Source: DASYAE01 sp036501535
GTDB taxonomy: Bacteria > Actinomycetota > Actinomycetes > Streptomycetales > Catenulisporaceae
DNA length: 32,964 nt
Reading direction: 5' to 3'
Assembly (NCBI GenBank): GCA_036501535.1
Contig: DASYAE010000113.1
Span: 1 to 32,964 of the forward strand
Shown here: piece by piece, positions 20,322 through 28,307 of the stretch
How positions within the stretch are numbered: the first letter of the stretch is position 1
Layout of the letters: the number at the start of each line of letters is the position of its first letter
Notes under the pieces: model-generated
The model's input: only the letters and a program-made list of their open reading frames with translations
What the model was told of the DNA's origin: nothing
The model's database searches: none
Program-made: the position numbers and the translations under genes

Positions 20322-21812
20322 TCAGGCCTCCTGCTCGGGCCTGTTATTTCCCTGCTTTGGCTGATCCTGCTTCGGTTCGCCCTGTTCCGGCTCGTCGCGC
20401 TTCGGGTCCGGGTCGAGCAGCGCGCGCAGCTTCTCGACGCGGTCGGCGTACCGCTCCTCGACGCCGTGGCGGGTCGGCTGGTAGTAGCGCTTGCCGTGGA
20501 TGGCGTCGGGTGCGTATTGCTGCGCGGCGACGCCGGAGGGCAGGTCGTGTGGGTAGACATAGCCCTGCGCGTGACCGAGTTTCTTCGCCCCCTGGTAGTG
20601 GCCGTCGCGCAGGTGGAGCGGCACCGGTCCGGCGAGCCCGGCGCGCACATCCGCGAGCGCCGCGTCGATCGCCGTGATCGCCGCGTTCGACTTCGGCGCC
20701 AGGGCCAGCGCGATGACCGCCTGGGCCAGCGAGATGCGCGCCTCGGGCCAGCCCACGAAGGAGACCGCCTGCATCGCGGCCACCGCGGTCGGCAGCGCGG
20801 CCGGGTCGGCCAGCCCGATGTCCTCACTCGCGCTGATCACCAGGCGTCTCGCGATAAATCGCGGATCCTCGCCCGCCTCGACCATCCTGGCCAGGTAGTG
20901 CAGCGCCGCATCCACGTCGGAGCCGCGGATCGACTTGATCAGCGCGGAGGCGACATCGTAGTGCTGGTCGCCGTCCCGGTCGTAGCGCACCGCGGCCCGG
21001 TCCAGCGCCTGCGCCAGCACCTCGACGCCGATCGTGTCCAGGCCCTGGTCGCGGGCGGCGGCGGCCGCGGCCTCAAGCGCAGTCAGCGCCCGGCGCGCGT
21101 CGCCGCCGGCCAGCCGCAGCAGCTCGGCGCGGGCCGGCGGGTCGAGGCCGACCTCCCCGGCCAGCCCCTGCGGCGCGGCGAGCGCCCGGTCGACCAGGGC
21201 GCTGACGTCCTGCTCGGAGAGCGGTTCCAGGGTCAGCAGCAGGGAGCGGGACATCAGCGGGGAGATCACGCTGAAGTAGGGGTTCTCGGTGGTGGCCGCG
21301 ATCAGGGTGACCCAGCGGTTCTCCACGGCGGGCAGCAGCGAGTCCTGCTGGGCCTTGGAGAAGCGGTGGATCTCGTCGAGGAACAGCAGCGTCTCGCGGC
21401 CGGTCATGCCGAGCTCGCGGCGCGCCCCGTCGATGATCGCGCGCACCTCCTTGACCCCGGCGGAGATCGCGGACAGCTCGCGGAAGACCCGGTCGGTGCT
21501 GTTGGCGACGACGTAGGCGAGCGTCGTCTTCCCGGTGCCCGGCGGGCCCCAGAGGATCACCGAGGCCGGCACCGCGCGCGTCCCGCGGGCCGTCCCCCCG
21601 CCGGTACCAGCACCGCCGCCTGTACCAGCACTGTCGCCTGTACCGGCACCGCCGCCGGCCTCGACGAGCCGGCGCAGCGGGGAGCCGGGACGGCGGATCG
21701 CGGCCTGGCCGACCACGTCGTCGAGCGTGCGCGGACGCATCCGCACGGCGAGCGGCGCTCCCGCCTGCGCGCGCTCGCGGCCGACCGCGTCGAACAAGGT
21801 CTCCTGTTCCAC
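20322..21812 (-). CDS. rarA: Replication-associated recombination protein A (AAA+ ATPase)
   Basis: A 496-aa protein of the RarA/MgsA (WRNIP1) family. It acts at stalled replication forks and loads or remodels with the clamp and SSB. Motifs are LAVRMRPRTLDDVVGQ (21-36), Walker A GPPGTGKTT (89-97), Walker B LLFLDEIHRFSKAQQD, sensor 1 ATTENPYFSVISPLMSR, and GGDARRALTALE. The tetramerisation region includes DVDAALHYLARMVEAGEDPRFIARRL, and then HYQGAKKLGHAQGYVYPHD. An insert of about 28 residues (52-80, Gly/Ala/Thr repeats) sits just before Walker A. A charged Lys/Glu/Gln-rich tail ends the protein. The GTG at 21812 is preceded by TAGGCT 6 nt upstream and no ribosome site. Confidence 0.95.
   Translation of the reverse strand: MEQETLFDAVGRERAQAGAPLAVRMRPRTLDDVVGQAAIRRPGSPLRRLVEAGGGAGTGDSAGTGGGAGTGGGTARGTRAVPASVILWGPPGTGKTTLAYVVANSTDRVFRELSAISAGVKEVRAIIDGARRELGMTGRETLLFLDEIHRFSKAQQDSLLPAVENRWVTLIAATTENPYFSVISPLMSRSLLLTLEPLSEQDVSALVDRALAAPQGLAGEVGLDPPARAELLRLAGGDARRALTALEAAAAAARDQGLDTIGVEVLAQALDRAAVRYDRDGDQHYDVASALIKSIRGSDVDAALHYLARMVEAGEDPRFIARRLVISASEDIGLADPAALPTAVAAMQAVSFVGWPEARISLAQAVIALALAPKSNAAITAIDAALADVRAGLAGPVPLHLRDGHYQGAKKLGHAQGYVYPHDLPSGVAAQQYAPDAIHGKRYYQPTRHGVEERYADRVEKLRALLDPDPKRDEPEQGEPKQDQPKQGNNRPEQEA
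21604..21657 (-). repeat. Three tandem 18-bp repeats inside rarA
   Basis: GTACCAGCACCGCCGCCT-like units (plus reading) lie at 21604-21621, 21622-21639 and 21640-21657, with two to four differences between copies. They encode the G-A-G-T-G-G hexapeptide repeats of the insert before Walker A. The frame is kept, so copy-number change would only lengthen or shorten the linker. Confidence 0.85.
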
Positions 21813-21818
21813 CGTTCG

Positions 21819-21824
21819 AGCCTA
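21819..21824 (-). promoter_or_regulatory. Probable leaderless promoter -10 (TAGGCT) for rarA
   Basis: TAGGCT on the minus strand is followed by CGAACG and the GTG start at 21812. The spacing fits a transcript starting at the GTG. No -35 is evident. Confidence 0.45.
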
Positions 21825-21919
21825 ACCGGCGGCGGAGACGGTTTCGGACCACAGACCGCCGGCCGGGACCGCCATATCCACTGGAGTCGCCGCCGGACGC
21901 CGTGGAAAAATACGTGATC

Positions 21920-22726
21920 ATGCATGATGTCGCCCCGCCCGCAGTCGGCCGGCAGATCCGCCGCATCGACGATTACCAGGAGTTGCTCGACGCGATCGGC
22001 TCGGATGCCTTCGTGCGCATGGAGGTCATGCGGGACGAGCCGCTGAACGCATGGGTGACGCAGAGCGCGTACGCCGTGGTCTCGCGCGACCTCGAGGGCG
22101 ACGAGGGCTTCGCGTGGCTGTCGGCCATCGGCGAGCCGGAGGAGGCGGCGCGGCTCGTCGACATAGTGCTGAGTGAGGCGCGCGACGCAGACGGCACGAT
22201 CACGCAGCCGGTCGGCTTCACGGTGCCGCGCGCGCTGGACGTGGCGCGCTGGGGCGGCACCGTCGGCGAATTCTCCACGTGGGACGTCATGGTCACCGAG
22301 TCTGCACCGCCCGCACAGCCCGGCGAGGACGCGGTGCGCCCACTCAGTGACCAGTCGGAGCTGTCGGAGATTCAGGCCTTCCTGGACGCGCACAGCCCGC
22401 GTCATTCAGTAGCCGCCGATAAGCCGTCGGTGCAGCTTTGGGGCGGTATCCGCGATGAGCATGACGGCACGCTGCTTTCGATCGGCGCGCTGACACTGCG
22501 CGGTGACCGCGTGCCTTATCTCGCCTCGATAGCTACCGTGCCGCACGCGCGTGGCCGCGGCTACGGTGCGGCCGTGACTGCGTTCCTCACACGCGTTGCT
22601 TTGGCTTCGGGAAGCCCGCTTTGCACCCTGGCGCACTATCACCCCAATCCCGCAGCCCGCAGCGTCTACCAGCGCGTCGGCTTTCGGACGACCCATCAGA
22701 ACGTCTCGAGTCTGCTGCCGCGCTGA
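21920..22726 (+). CDS. GNAT family N-acetyltransferase (two-part)
   Basis: A 268-aa protein whose C-terminal half is a GNAT domain. ASIATVPHARGRGYGAAVTAFLTRVAL (about 209-235) is the acetyl-CoA-binding motif A, and HYHPNPAARSVYQRVGF (about 243-259) is motif B. The N-terminal ~140 residues look like the degenerate GNAT-like half common in this type, with FTVPRALDVARWG. The substrate is unknown. I chose the ATG at 21920; a GTG at 21902 in the same frame adds six residues and neither has a good ribosome site. It is divergent from rarA and ends 25 nt before the MurA-like gene. Confidence 0.85.
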   Translation: MHDVAPPAVGRQIRRIDDYQELLDAIGSDAFVRMEVMRDEPLNAWVTQSAYAVVSRDLEGDEGFAWLSAIGEPEEAARLVDIVLSEARDADGTITQPVGFTVPRALDVARWGGTVGEFSTWDVMVTESAPPAQPGEDAVRPLSDQSELSEIQAFLDAHSPRHSVAADKPSVQLWGGIRDEHDGTLLSIGALTLRGDRVPYLASIATVPHARGRGYGAAVTAFLTRVALASGSPLCTLAHYHPNPAARSVYQRVGFRTTHQNVSSLLPR

Positions 22727-22751
22727 CCCGGACCGGGCAGAATAAGCAGTC

Positions 22752-24059
22752 ATGGGAACGAAAGCGTGGAGGATCGAACCGACCGGGCCGCTGCGTGGCG
22801 ACGTCACGGTGCGCGGCTCGAAGAACGCGGTGACCAAGCACATGGTGGCCGCCATGCTGGGCCAGGGGCCGAGCACCATCGCCAACGCGCCGCGGGTGGG
22901 CGACGTGGACATCACCGCCCAGATGCTGCGGGCGGTCGGCTGCGCGGTCGAGGTGGAGGGCGACCGGATCACGATCGAGCACTCCGGCCCGCTCGAACCG
23001 GTCGTGCCGCAGACCTTCACCGGCCGCAACCGGATCCCGGTGCTGCTGCTCGGCCCGCTGCTGAACCTGGCCGGCGAGGCCTTCGTGCCGCTGGTCGGCG
23101 GGGACCGGATCGGGCCGCGGCCGATCGACTTCCACATCCAGGCGCTGGCCTCGATGGGCGCCCGCATCACCGTGGACGACAGCGGTATCCGGGCGGTCGC
23201 CGGCAGGCTGCAGGGCGCCAAGATCGCGCTGCCCTACCCGAGCGTCGGGGCGACCGAGTCGGTGATACTTTCCGCGGTGCTGGCCGAGGGCCGCACAGTG
23301 ATCACCAATGCGGCGATCGAGCCCGAGGTGCTGGAGCTGGCGCTGTACCTGCAGCGGATGGGCGCCGGCATCGAGCTGCAGCCGGACCGGCGGATCGTGA
23401 TCGAGGGGGTCGAGCGGCTGCACGGCGCGGCGACCCGGCTGGCCGGCGACCGGCTCGAGGCGTTCAGCTACCTGGTGGCCGGGCTGCTGACCGGCGGCCG
23501 GGTGCGGGTGCACGGCTGCGGCCAGGACCGGCTGGTCACCGCGATCGAGACGCTGCGCCGGATGGGCGCGAGCTTCGAGATCGACGACGCCTTCATCTCC
23601 GCCTCGGCGCCGGACGGGCTGCGCTCGGGGGCGGTGCACACAGACACCCACCCCGGCTTCATGACCGACTGGCAGCAGCCGCTGCTGGTGCTGATGAGCC
23701 AGGCGCGCGGGCTGTCGGTGCTGCACGAGACGGTGTTCGAGAACCGCTTCGTGTACGTCAAGGCGCTGCAGCAGCTCGGCTGCGAGATCGAGCTGTTCGC
23801 GATGTGCCTGGGCGGCAACGCCTGCCGCTTCCACGACTCGAACCACCTGCACTCGGCCGTGGTGCACGGGCCGTCGAAGCTGGTCGGCGCGGAGGTGCAC
23901 GTGCCGGACGTGCGCACCGGCTACTCCTCGGTGATCGCCGCCTCGATCGCGGACGGCCCGTCGGTGCTGCTGGACGTCGAGTCGCTGGAGCGCGGCTACG
24001 ACGAGCCGCTGCAGCGGCTGCAGTCCATCGGCATGGCGATCACGCCGGTCGACTCGTAA
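22752..24059 (+). CDS. UDP-N-acetylglucosamine 1-carboxyvinyltransferase paralogue (MurA-like, Cys-to-Asp)
   Basis: A 435-aa enolpyruvyl transferase of the MurA/AroA fold. MurA moves enolpyruvate from PEP to UDP-GlcNAc, the first committed peptidoglycan step. Catalytic residues retained (E. coli numbers in brackets) are Lys24 (22) and Asn25 (23) in GSKNA, Arg94 (91) in GRNRI, and Arg123 (120) in GPRPIDFH. Asp306 (305) in PGFMTDWQ and Arg388 (397) in VRTGYSS are also present. The active-site cysteine (115) is replaced by Asp118 in VGGDRIG. This substitution is known in Mycobacterium and Chlamydia MurA and prevents fosfomycin alkylation. The flanking sequence is divergent, so it may be a second, specialised enzyme rather than the housekeeping MurA. 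CAGAAT lies 8 nt before the ATG; no ribosome site is seen. Confidence 0.88.
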   Translation: MGTKAWRIEPTGPLRGDVTVRGSKNAVTKHMVAAMLGQGPSTIANAPRVGDVDITAQMLRAVGCAVEVEGDRITIEHSGPLEPVVPQTFTGRNRIPVLLLGPLLNLAGEAFVPLVGGDRIGPRPIDFHIQALASMGARITVDDSGIRAVAGRLQGAKIALPYPSVGATESVILSAVLAEGRTVITNAAIEPEVLELALYLQRMGAGIELQPDRRIVIEGVERLHGAATRLAGDRLEAFSYLVAGLLTGGRVRVHGCGQDRLVTAIETLRRMGASFEIDDAFISASAPDGLRSGAVHTDTHPGFMTDWQQPLLVLMSQARGLSVLHETVFENRFVYVKALQQLGCEIELFAMCLGGNACRFHDSNHLHSAVVHGPSKLVGAEVHVPDVRTGYSSVIAASIADGPSVLLDVESLERGYDEPLQRLQSIGMAITPVDS

Positions 24060-24079
24060 GCAGGGCCCTGAGCAGAGGC

Positions 24080-24523
24080 TCAGACGCCGGTGCGCAGGAT
24101 CGACGTGGCGTCGGGCGCCTCGGCCGAGCGGACGCGCCCGGACAGCCGCCTGGCCAGCCGGCGCAGCTCGGCCAGCGGGTCGGCGGTCAGGCCGAGGTGC
24201 ACCGGGCCCGGCTGCACCACCGTGGAGCGCGGCGCGGTCAGCCAGCGGAAGCGCTGGCCGACCGGGCTCGCGCCGGCCGCGCCGGCTCCGAGCCCGCCGC
24301 GGCACACCCGGCCGTAGGCCCGCACCGCGGCGGCGATGTCGTCGAGGTCGGCCTCCGGGTCGAGGGCGAGCACCGCGTCCCGGTCGACCCACGTCTCCGA
24401 GCCGAGGAAGTCCAGGCCGCGGCAGTACACGAGCAGGCCGGCGTTCACCGCCTCGCCCTTCTCGACCCGCGGCACGATCCGCAGCAGCGCGTAGTCGAAG
24501 GCGAGCAGGTCCTCAGCGCTCAT
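24080..24523 (-). CDS. DUF3037 domain protein
   Basis: A 147-aa protein. It begins FDYALLRIVPRVEKGEAVNAGLLVYCRGLDFLG in overlapping parts (Y-A-L-L-R-I-V-P-R, E-x-x-N-A-G-L-L-V-Y-C), the hallmark of DUF3037. DFLG and the Arg/Leu-rich C terminus (LTADPLAELRRLARRL) follow. The family is often found directly next to a HipA-like kinase, and here the two overlap by 11 nt. The ATG at 24523 has GGAGG about 7 nt upstream, within the 3' end of the kinase gene. The function is unknown; it may be a partner or substrate of the kinase (inference). Confidence 0.88.
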   Translation of the reverse strand: MSAEDLLAFDYALLRIVPRVEKGEAVNAGLLVYCRGLDFLGSETWVDRDAVLALDPEADLDDIAAAVRAYGRVCRGGLGAGAAGASPVGQRFRWLTAPRSTVVQPGPVHLGLTADPLAELRRLARRLSGRVRSAEAPDATSILRTGV

Positions 24524-25319
24524 CGGGCCGCCTCCGGTCGCCGTCGGCCGCCGCCGGCTTCGGGTCGGACGGCTGCGGCAGCCAGTCGCGCGGCGCCTCG
24601 AGGCGCGCATCGAACCAGGACCGGAATGCGGCGCGCACCGCGCCGGGCGAGTCGAACCCGGGTTCGTCCTCGAGCCACTCGTCGGGCACCAGGGCCAGCG
24701 CCGCGTCGAGCGTCTCCGCGGTGACCAGGGGCGCGAGCTCGGCGTCGGCGCCGGCCACGTCCGGCCCGAAGGGCAGCAGCACGTGCTCGCCGAGGGCGGC
24801 CGGCCGCCGGGCCGAGGCCTCGGCCCTGGGCCAGGTGTGCTGGAAGATCAGCGAGGCGCCGTGGTCGATCAGGTACAGCTTCCGGTGCCAGCGCAGCAGG
24901 TTCGGATTGCGCCAGGTGCGGTCCACGTTGCCGATCAGCGCGTCGAACCAGACGATCCGGCCGGCCAGGTCGGCCGGCACCGCGAAGGCGACCGGGTCGA
25001 AGCCGATCGAGCCGGGCAGGAAGTCCATCGCCAGGTTGCGCCCGAGGCTGGCCAGCATCAGCTCCTGGATCTCCGGGTCCGGCTCGCCCTTCGCGATGGC
25101 CTCGCCGAGCCGCGCGGTGACCAGCTCGGGCACCGGCAGGCCGATCCGGCGGCCGAGCTCCCCGGCCACGACCTCGGCGATCAGCGCCTTGCGCCCCTGG
25201 CCGGCGCCGCGGAACTTGACCACGTACATGCCGAGGTCGTCCGCCTCGACGATGGCGGGCAGCGAGCCGCCCTCCCGCAGCGGCGTCACGTACCTCGTCA
25301 CGGTCACCTCGCGCAACAC
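24513..25319 (-). CDS. HipA-family kinase
   Basis: A 268-aa protein of the stand-alone HipA-kinase type. It is shorter than E. coli HipA (440 aa) and lacks its N-terminal subdomain. Kinase features are Lys35 in MYVVKFRGAGQG (31-42, ATP lysine and Gly-rich loop), Asp133 and Asn138 in GNVDRTWRNPNLL (catalytic loop), and Asp152 in LIDHGAS (metal-binding). All key residues are present, so it is probably active. No HipB-like antitoxin lies nearby; the partner gene is DUF3037. The likely start is GTG at 25319; TAGTGT lies 7 nt upstream and there is no ribosome site. The TTG at 25316 is an alternative. Confidence 0.85.
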   Translation of the reverse strand: MLREVTVTRYVTPLREGGSLPAIVEADDLGMYVVKFRGAGQGRKALIAEVVAGELGRRIGLPVPELVTARLGEAIAKGEPDPEIQELMLASLGRNLAMDFLPGSIGFDPVAFAVPADLAGRIVWFDALIGNVDRTWRNPNLLRWHRKLYLIDHGASLIFQHTWPRAEASARRPAALGEHVLLPFGPDVAGADAELAPLVTAETLDAALALVPDEWLEDEPGFDSPGAVRAAFRSWFDARLEAPRDWLPQPSDPKPAAADGDRRRPDER

Positions 25320-25326
25320 GCCGCCA

Positions 25327-25332
25327 ACACTA
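25327..25332 (-). promoter_or_regulatory. Probable leaderless promoter -10 (TAGTGT) for the HipA-like kinase
   Basis: The minus strand reads TGTAGTGT, then TGGCGGC, then the GTG at 25319. The same extended -10 string lies upstream of aroC. No -35 is evident. Confidence 0.45.
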
Positions 25333-25421
25333 CAGGCGCGCGATCGCCGCGCCGCCGCGACCGGCGCGGCGACTGTAATGACCGCGTAATGCCGCGGGCC
25401 GTACCTCGTGACCGAGTTTTC

Positions 25422-27281
25422 ATGAGCATGCGTCATTATCGTGGCGTGGCGACAACGGACGACGAGGAAGAACCGCAGGATCGGGTGCCCGAGGCGATCG
25501 AGCCCGTCGACGACGATTTCCCGGACGAGGAGCCGAAGAAGCCGAAGCGGCCGGCCAAGAAGGCGGCGCCGTCGGCTAAAAAGGCGGCGCAGCCGGCGAA
25601 GTGGGCAGTGCCGCCGGCCAAGAAGACGGTGCCGCCAGCCGGGAGGGCGGCGGCGCAGCCGGCCAAGAAGGCGGCGCGGCCGGTCCAGCCCGCCGGGGCG
25701 CGGCGTCCTGCGAGCGGTGGCGGCGGCGCCGAGTCCGTGGTGGAGGACGCGCGGGGCCCGGGAAGGCGGCTCGGTTTCCTGCTCGGCGCGCTGGTCGGCC
25801 TGCTGGCCGGCGGCGCGGGCCTCGCCGTCGGCGAGCTGGCCGCGGTGTTCGCGGGCGGCGCCGCGGCGGCCCCGGCGGTCGCGGTCGGCCAGAAGGCGAT
25901 CAGCCTGACGCCGCGGCCGCTCGAGGAGTTCGCCATCCGCAACTTCGGGTCGAACGACAAGACCGTGCTGCTGATCGGCGTCTACGTCGCCATCGCGCTG
26001 TTCTCGGCGGCGGTCGGCGTCGTCGCCCGCCACCGGCTCGACGTCGGGAGCTTCCTGGCCGCCGGATTCGGCGCGGTCGGCGTCCTCGCGGCGGGCACGC
26101 AGTCCGGGGCGAGCATCTCCACGCTGTTCCCCTCGATCTTCGGCGGCGCGGCGGCCGTGGTGACGCTGCGCGCGTTCACCCCGCTCGGCGAGGCGGTGGG
26201 CCAGAGCCCGCAGGACCGCCGCCGGTTCGTGCTCGGCGTCCTGGGAACGGCCGCCGCGGCGGCGGTCGGCGGTTTCGGGGCCCGCGCGTGGATCGACTCG
26301 CGCTACAACGCCGCCCCGGCGCGGGCCGCGCTCAAGATCCCCAAGCCGACCGTCACGGTGCCGCCACCGCCGGCCTCGGTGCACCCGAACGTGCCGAACC
26401 TGGAGCCGTTCTTCACCCCGAACTCGGAGTTCTACCGGGTGGACACGGCGCTCACGCTGCCACAGGTGGACCCGGCGCAGTGGAAGCTGCGTATCCACGG
26501 CCTGGTGGACCGGCCGATGGAGATCACCTTCGACCAGCTGCTCAAGATGCCGCTGACCGAGCACGACCTGACGCTGACCTGTGTGTCCAACCCGGTCGGC
26601 GGCTCTTATTGCGGCAACGCGCGGTGGATCGGCGCACCGCTGGCCCCGATCCTGCGGCAGGCCGGGGTGCAGTCCGGCGCGCAGCAGATCCTGGCGACGT
26701 CCACCGACGGCATGACGATCGGCGCGCCGGTCGAGGCGACGCTGGACGGTCGCGAGGCGATGCTGGCGGTGGCGATGAACGGCGAGGCGCTGCCGATCGA
26801 GCACGGTTTCCCGTGCCGGATGCTGATCCCCGGCCTCTACGGCTTCGTCTCGGCCACCAAGTGGGTCGTCGACCTGGAACTGACCACGTGGGCCGGGGCC
26901 AGCGCGTACTGGGTGAACGAGGGCTGGTCGCAGCAGGCGCCGGTGAAGACCTCCTCGCGGATCGACGTGCCGGGCAGCGGAGCGAGCGTGCAGGAGGGCA
27001 CGGTCGTCGTCGCGGGAACCGCATGGGCGACGCATCGCGGCATCGCCGGGGTGGAGCTGCAGGTGGACAACGGACCGTGGGTCGAGACGACGCTGGCCAC
27101 AGCAGACACGCCGGACACCTGGCGGCAGTGGTCGTATGCCTGGACCGGAGCGACGAAGGGGAGCCACACGCTGACGGTCCGCGCTACCGACGGCACCGGC
27201 GCGGTCCAGACCTCGGCGATCCAGGACGTCGCGCCGAACGGCGCCACCGGCTATCACCAGATCAGCGTCCAGGTCAGCTGA
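25422..27281 (+). CDS. Membrane-anchored sulfite-oxidase-like molybdopterin oxidoreductase with H1-like tail
   Basis: A 619-aa protein in four parts. Residues 1-37 are acidic. Residues ~38-95 are Lys/Ala/Pro-rich with PAKKAAP units, like a histone H1 tail. Residues ~118-300 hold about five membrane segments (LGFLLGALVGLLAGGAG and onward), ending with a RRRFVLGVLGTAAAAAVGG segment. The C-terminal ~320 residues form a molybdopterin domain with Cys387, the expected molybdenum ligand, in LTCVSNPVGG. SATKWVVDLEL and YWVNEGW segments follow, then an Ig-like dimerisation domain (WATHRGIAGVELQVDNGPW). The physiological substrate is unknown. A GTG at 25446, with CATTAT 6 nt upstream, is an alternative leaderless start. 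No haem-binding partner gene is adjacent. Confidence 0.88.
   Translation: MSMRHYRGVATTDDEEEPQDRVPEAIEPVDDDFPDEEPKKPKRPAKKAAPSAKKAAQPAKWAVPPAKKTVPPAGRAAAQPAKKAARPVQPAGARRPASGGGGAESVVEDARGPGRRLGFLLGALVGLLAGGAGLAVGELAAVFAGGAAAAPAVAVGQKAISLTPRPLEEFAIRNFGSNDKTVLLIGVYVAIALFSAAVGVVARHRLDVGSFLAAGFGAVGVLAAGTQSGASISTLFPSIFGGAAAVVTLRAFTPLGEAVGQSPQDRRRFVLGVLGTAAAAAVGGFGARAWIDSRYNAAPARAALKIPKPTVTVPPPPASVHPNVPNLEPFFTPNSEFYRVDTALTLPQVDPAQWKLRIHGLVDRPMEITFDQLLKMPLTEHDLTLTCVSNPVGGSYCGNARWIGAPLAPILRQAGVQSGAQQILATSTDGMTIGAPVEATLDGREAMLAVAMNGEALPIEHGFPCRMLIPGLYGFVSATKWVVDLELTTWAGASAYWVNEGWSQQAPVKTSSRIDVPGSGASVQEGTVVVAGTAWATHRGIAGVELQVDNGPWVETTLATADTPDTWRQWSYAWTGATKGSHTLTVRATDGTGAVQTSAIQDVAPNGATGYHQISVQVS
25545..25688 (+). 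repeat. Degenerate PAKKAAP coding repeats
   Basis: Imperfect 21-27-bp units containing GCCGGCCAAGAAG or a close variant recur about five times. They encode the Lys/Ala/Pro tail (residues ~42-89) of the molybdoenzyme. The repeats are degenerate enough to be old, and the frame is kept. Confidence 0.75.
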
Positions 27282-27331
27282 TCTGCGACCGTCGCGGACC
27301 GGGCGCTCGGCGGGCCTGCGATGATGTTCGG

Positions 27332-28201
27332 GTGACGGCGCCGCGGACAGGGACCGGGCCCGGCGCGGGCCCGGCGAGGCCGCGCCTGGTCGCCACCGAC
27401 CTCGACGGGACGCTGCTGCGCTCCGACGGCACCGTCTCGCAGCGCACCCGGGAGGCGCTGGCCGGCTGCGCGGCCGCCGGGATCGACGTGGTGCTCGTGA
27501 CCGCGCGCCCGCCGCGCACCATCCGGCCGGTGATCGAGCAGACCGGGATCGCGGACATCGCCGCAGCGCGCTCCGGCGCGACCGTCGCGATATGCGCCAA
27601 CGGCGCGGTGCGCTACGACTTCGGCACCGGGAAGACCACCTTCGTGCACGAATTCAGCACCGCGGCGGCTCGGCGGATCGTCGGCCTGCTGCGGCCGGCC
27701 CTGCCGGACGCGGGCTTCGCGCTGGAGACCGGCGAGGAGGTCTTCCGGGAGCCGGCCTTCCTGCGCGGCTCGGTGTCGCAGCCGGGCGACACGGTCGTGG
27801 TGGAGAGCCTTGACACGGTCTGGGGACGTGCGCCGCGCTTCGTCAAGGTCCTGGCCCGCTCCCCCGGGCGGAACGCGGACGAGATGGTGGCCGAGGGCCG
27901 GCGCGTCCTCGGCGGCCTGGTCGAGCCCTCGCACTCCGGCGGGCGCGGCCTGCTCGAGCTCGCCCCGCCCGGCTCGACGAAGGCGGGCACGCTGGCGCTG
28001 CTGTGCGACGAGCGCGGCATCGGCCCGGAGAGCGTCGCGGCGTTCGGCGATATGCCCAACGACCTGCCGATGCTGCGCTGGGCGGGCCTGCCGTGCGCGG
28101 TGGCCAACGCCCACCGGGACGTGCTCGCCGCGGTGCGCGTGCGCACCGGCTCGAACGACGAGGACGGCGTCGCCGCGATGCTCGAGACCTGGCTCGGGTG
28201 A
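27332..28201 (+). CDS. HAD-superfamily phosphatase (Cof type)
   Basis: A 289-aa Cof/IIB-type HAD hydrolase. Motif I is VATDLDGTLL with the nucleophile Asp (about 20-29), motif II is LVTARPP, motif III is the lysine in STKAGTL, and motif IV is AFGDMPNDLPML. The central cap domain fits the IIB group. Such enzymes dephosphorylate sugar phosphates, flavins or similar small molecules; the substrate cannot be told. The N terminus has a ~15-residue Gly/Pro extension. The GTG at 27332 is preceded by GATGAT 6 nt upstream, suggesting a leaderless message. Confidence 0.92.
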   Translation: MTAPRTGTGPGAGPARPRLVATDLDGTLLRSDGTVSQRTREALAGCAAAGIDVVLVTARPPRTIRPVIEQTGIADIAAARSGATVAICANGAVRYDFGTGKTTFVHEFSTAAARRIVGLLRPALPDAGFALETGEEVFREPAFLRGSVSQPGDTVVVESLDTVWGRAPRFVKVLARSPGRNADEMVAEGRRVLGGLVEPSHSGGRGLLELAPPGSTKAGTLALLCDERGIGPESVAAFGDMPNDLPMLRWAGLPCAVANAHRDVLAAVRVRTGSNDEDGVAAMLETWLG

Positions 28202-28251
28202 CCCGCAGGACCGTTCCGATCGCCGGTGGGCAACCGCCGAACGACACGTTG

Positions 28252-28269
28252 CGATAACGGCCGATAACG
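28252..28269. other. Direct repeat CGATAACG x2, one helical turn apart
   Basis: CGATAACG occurs at 28252-28259 and 28262-28269, with a 10-bp period. It lies about 40-55 bp upstream of the presumed -10 of the M48 protease gene, a typical place for an activator site. The regulator is unknown. Confidence 0.3.
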
Positions 28270-28307
28270 AATCAGAGCACGAGCTGGCAGCGCCGTGCCG
28301 CACGCCC

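Noticed and set aside
25601..28201. 866-aa plus-strand frame joining the molybdoenzyme region to the HAD gene
   Set aside because: Only the last ~289 residues (27332 onward) are the real HAD protein. The part before is a shadow of the molybdoenzyme gene, so it is not a fusion.
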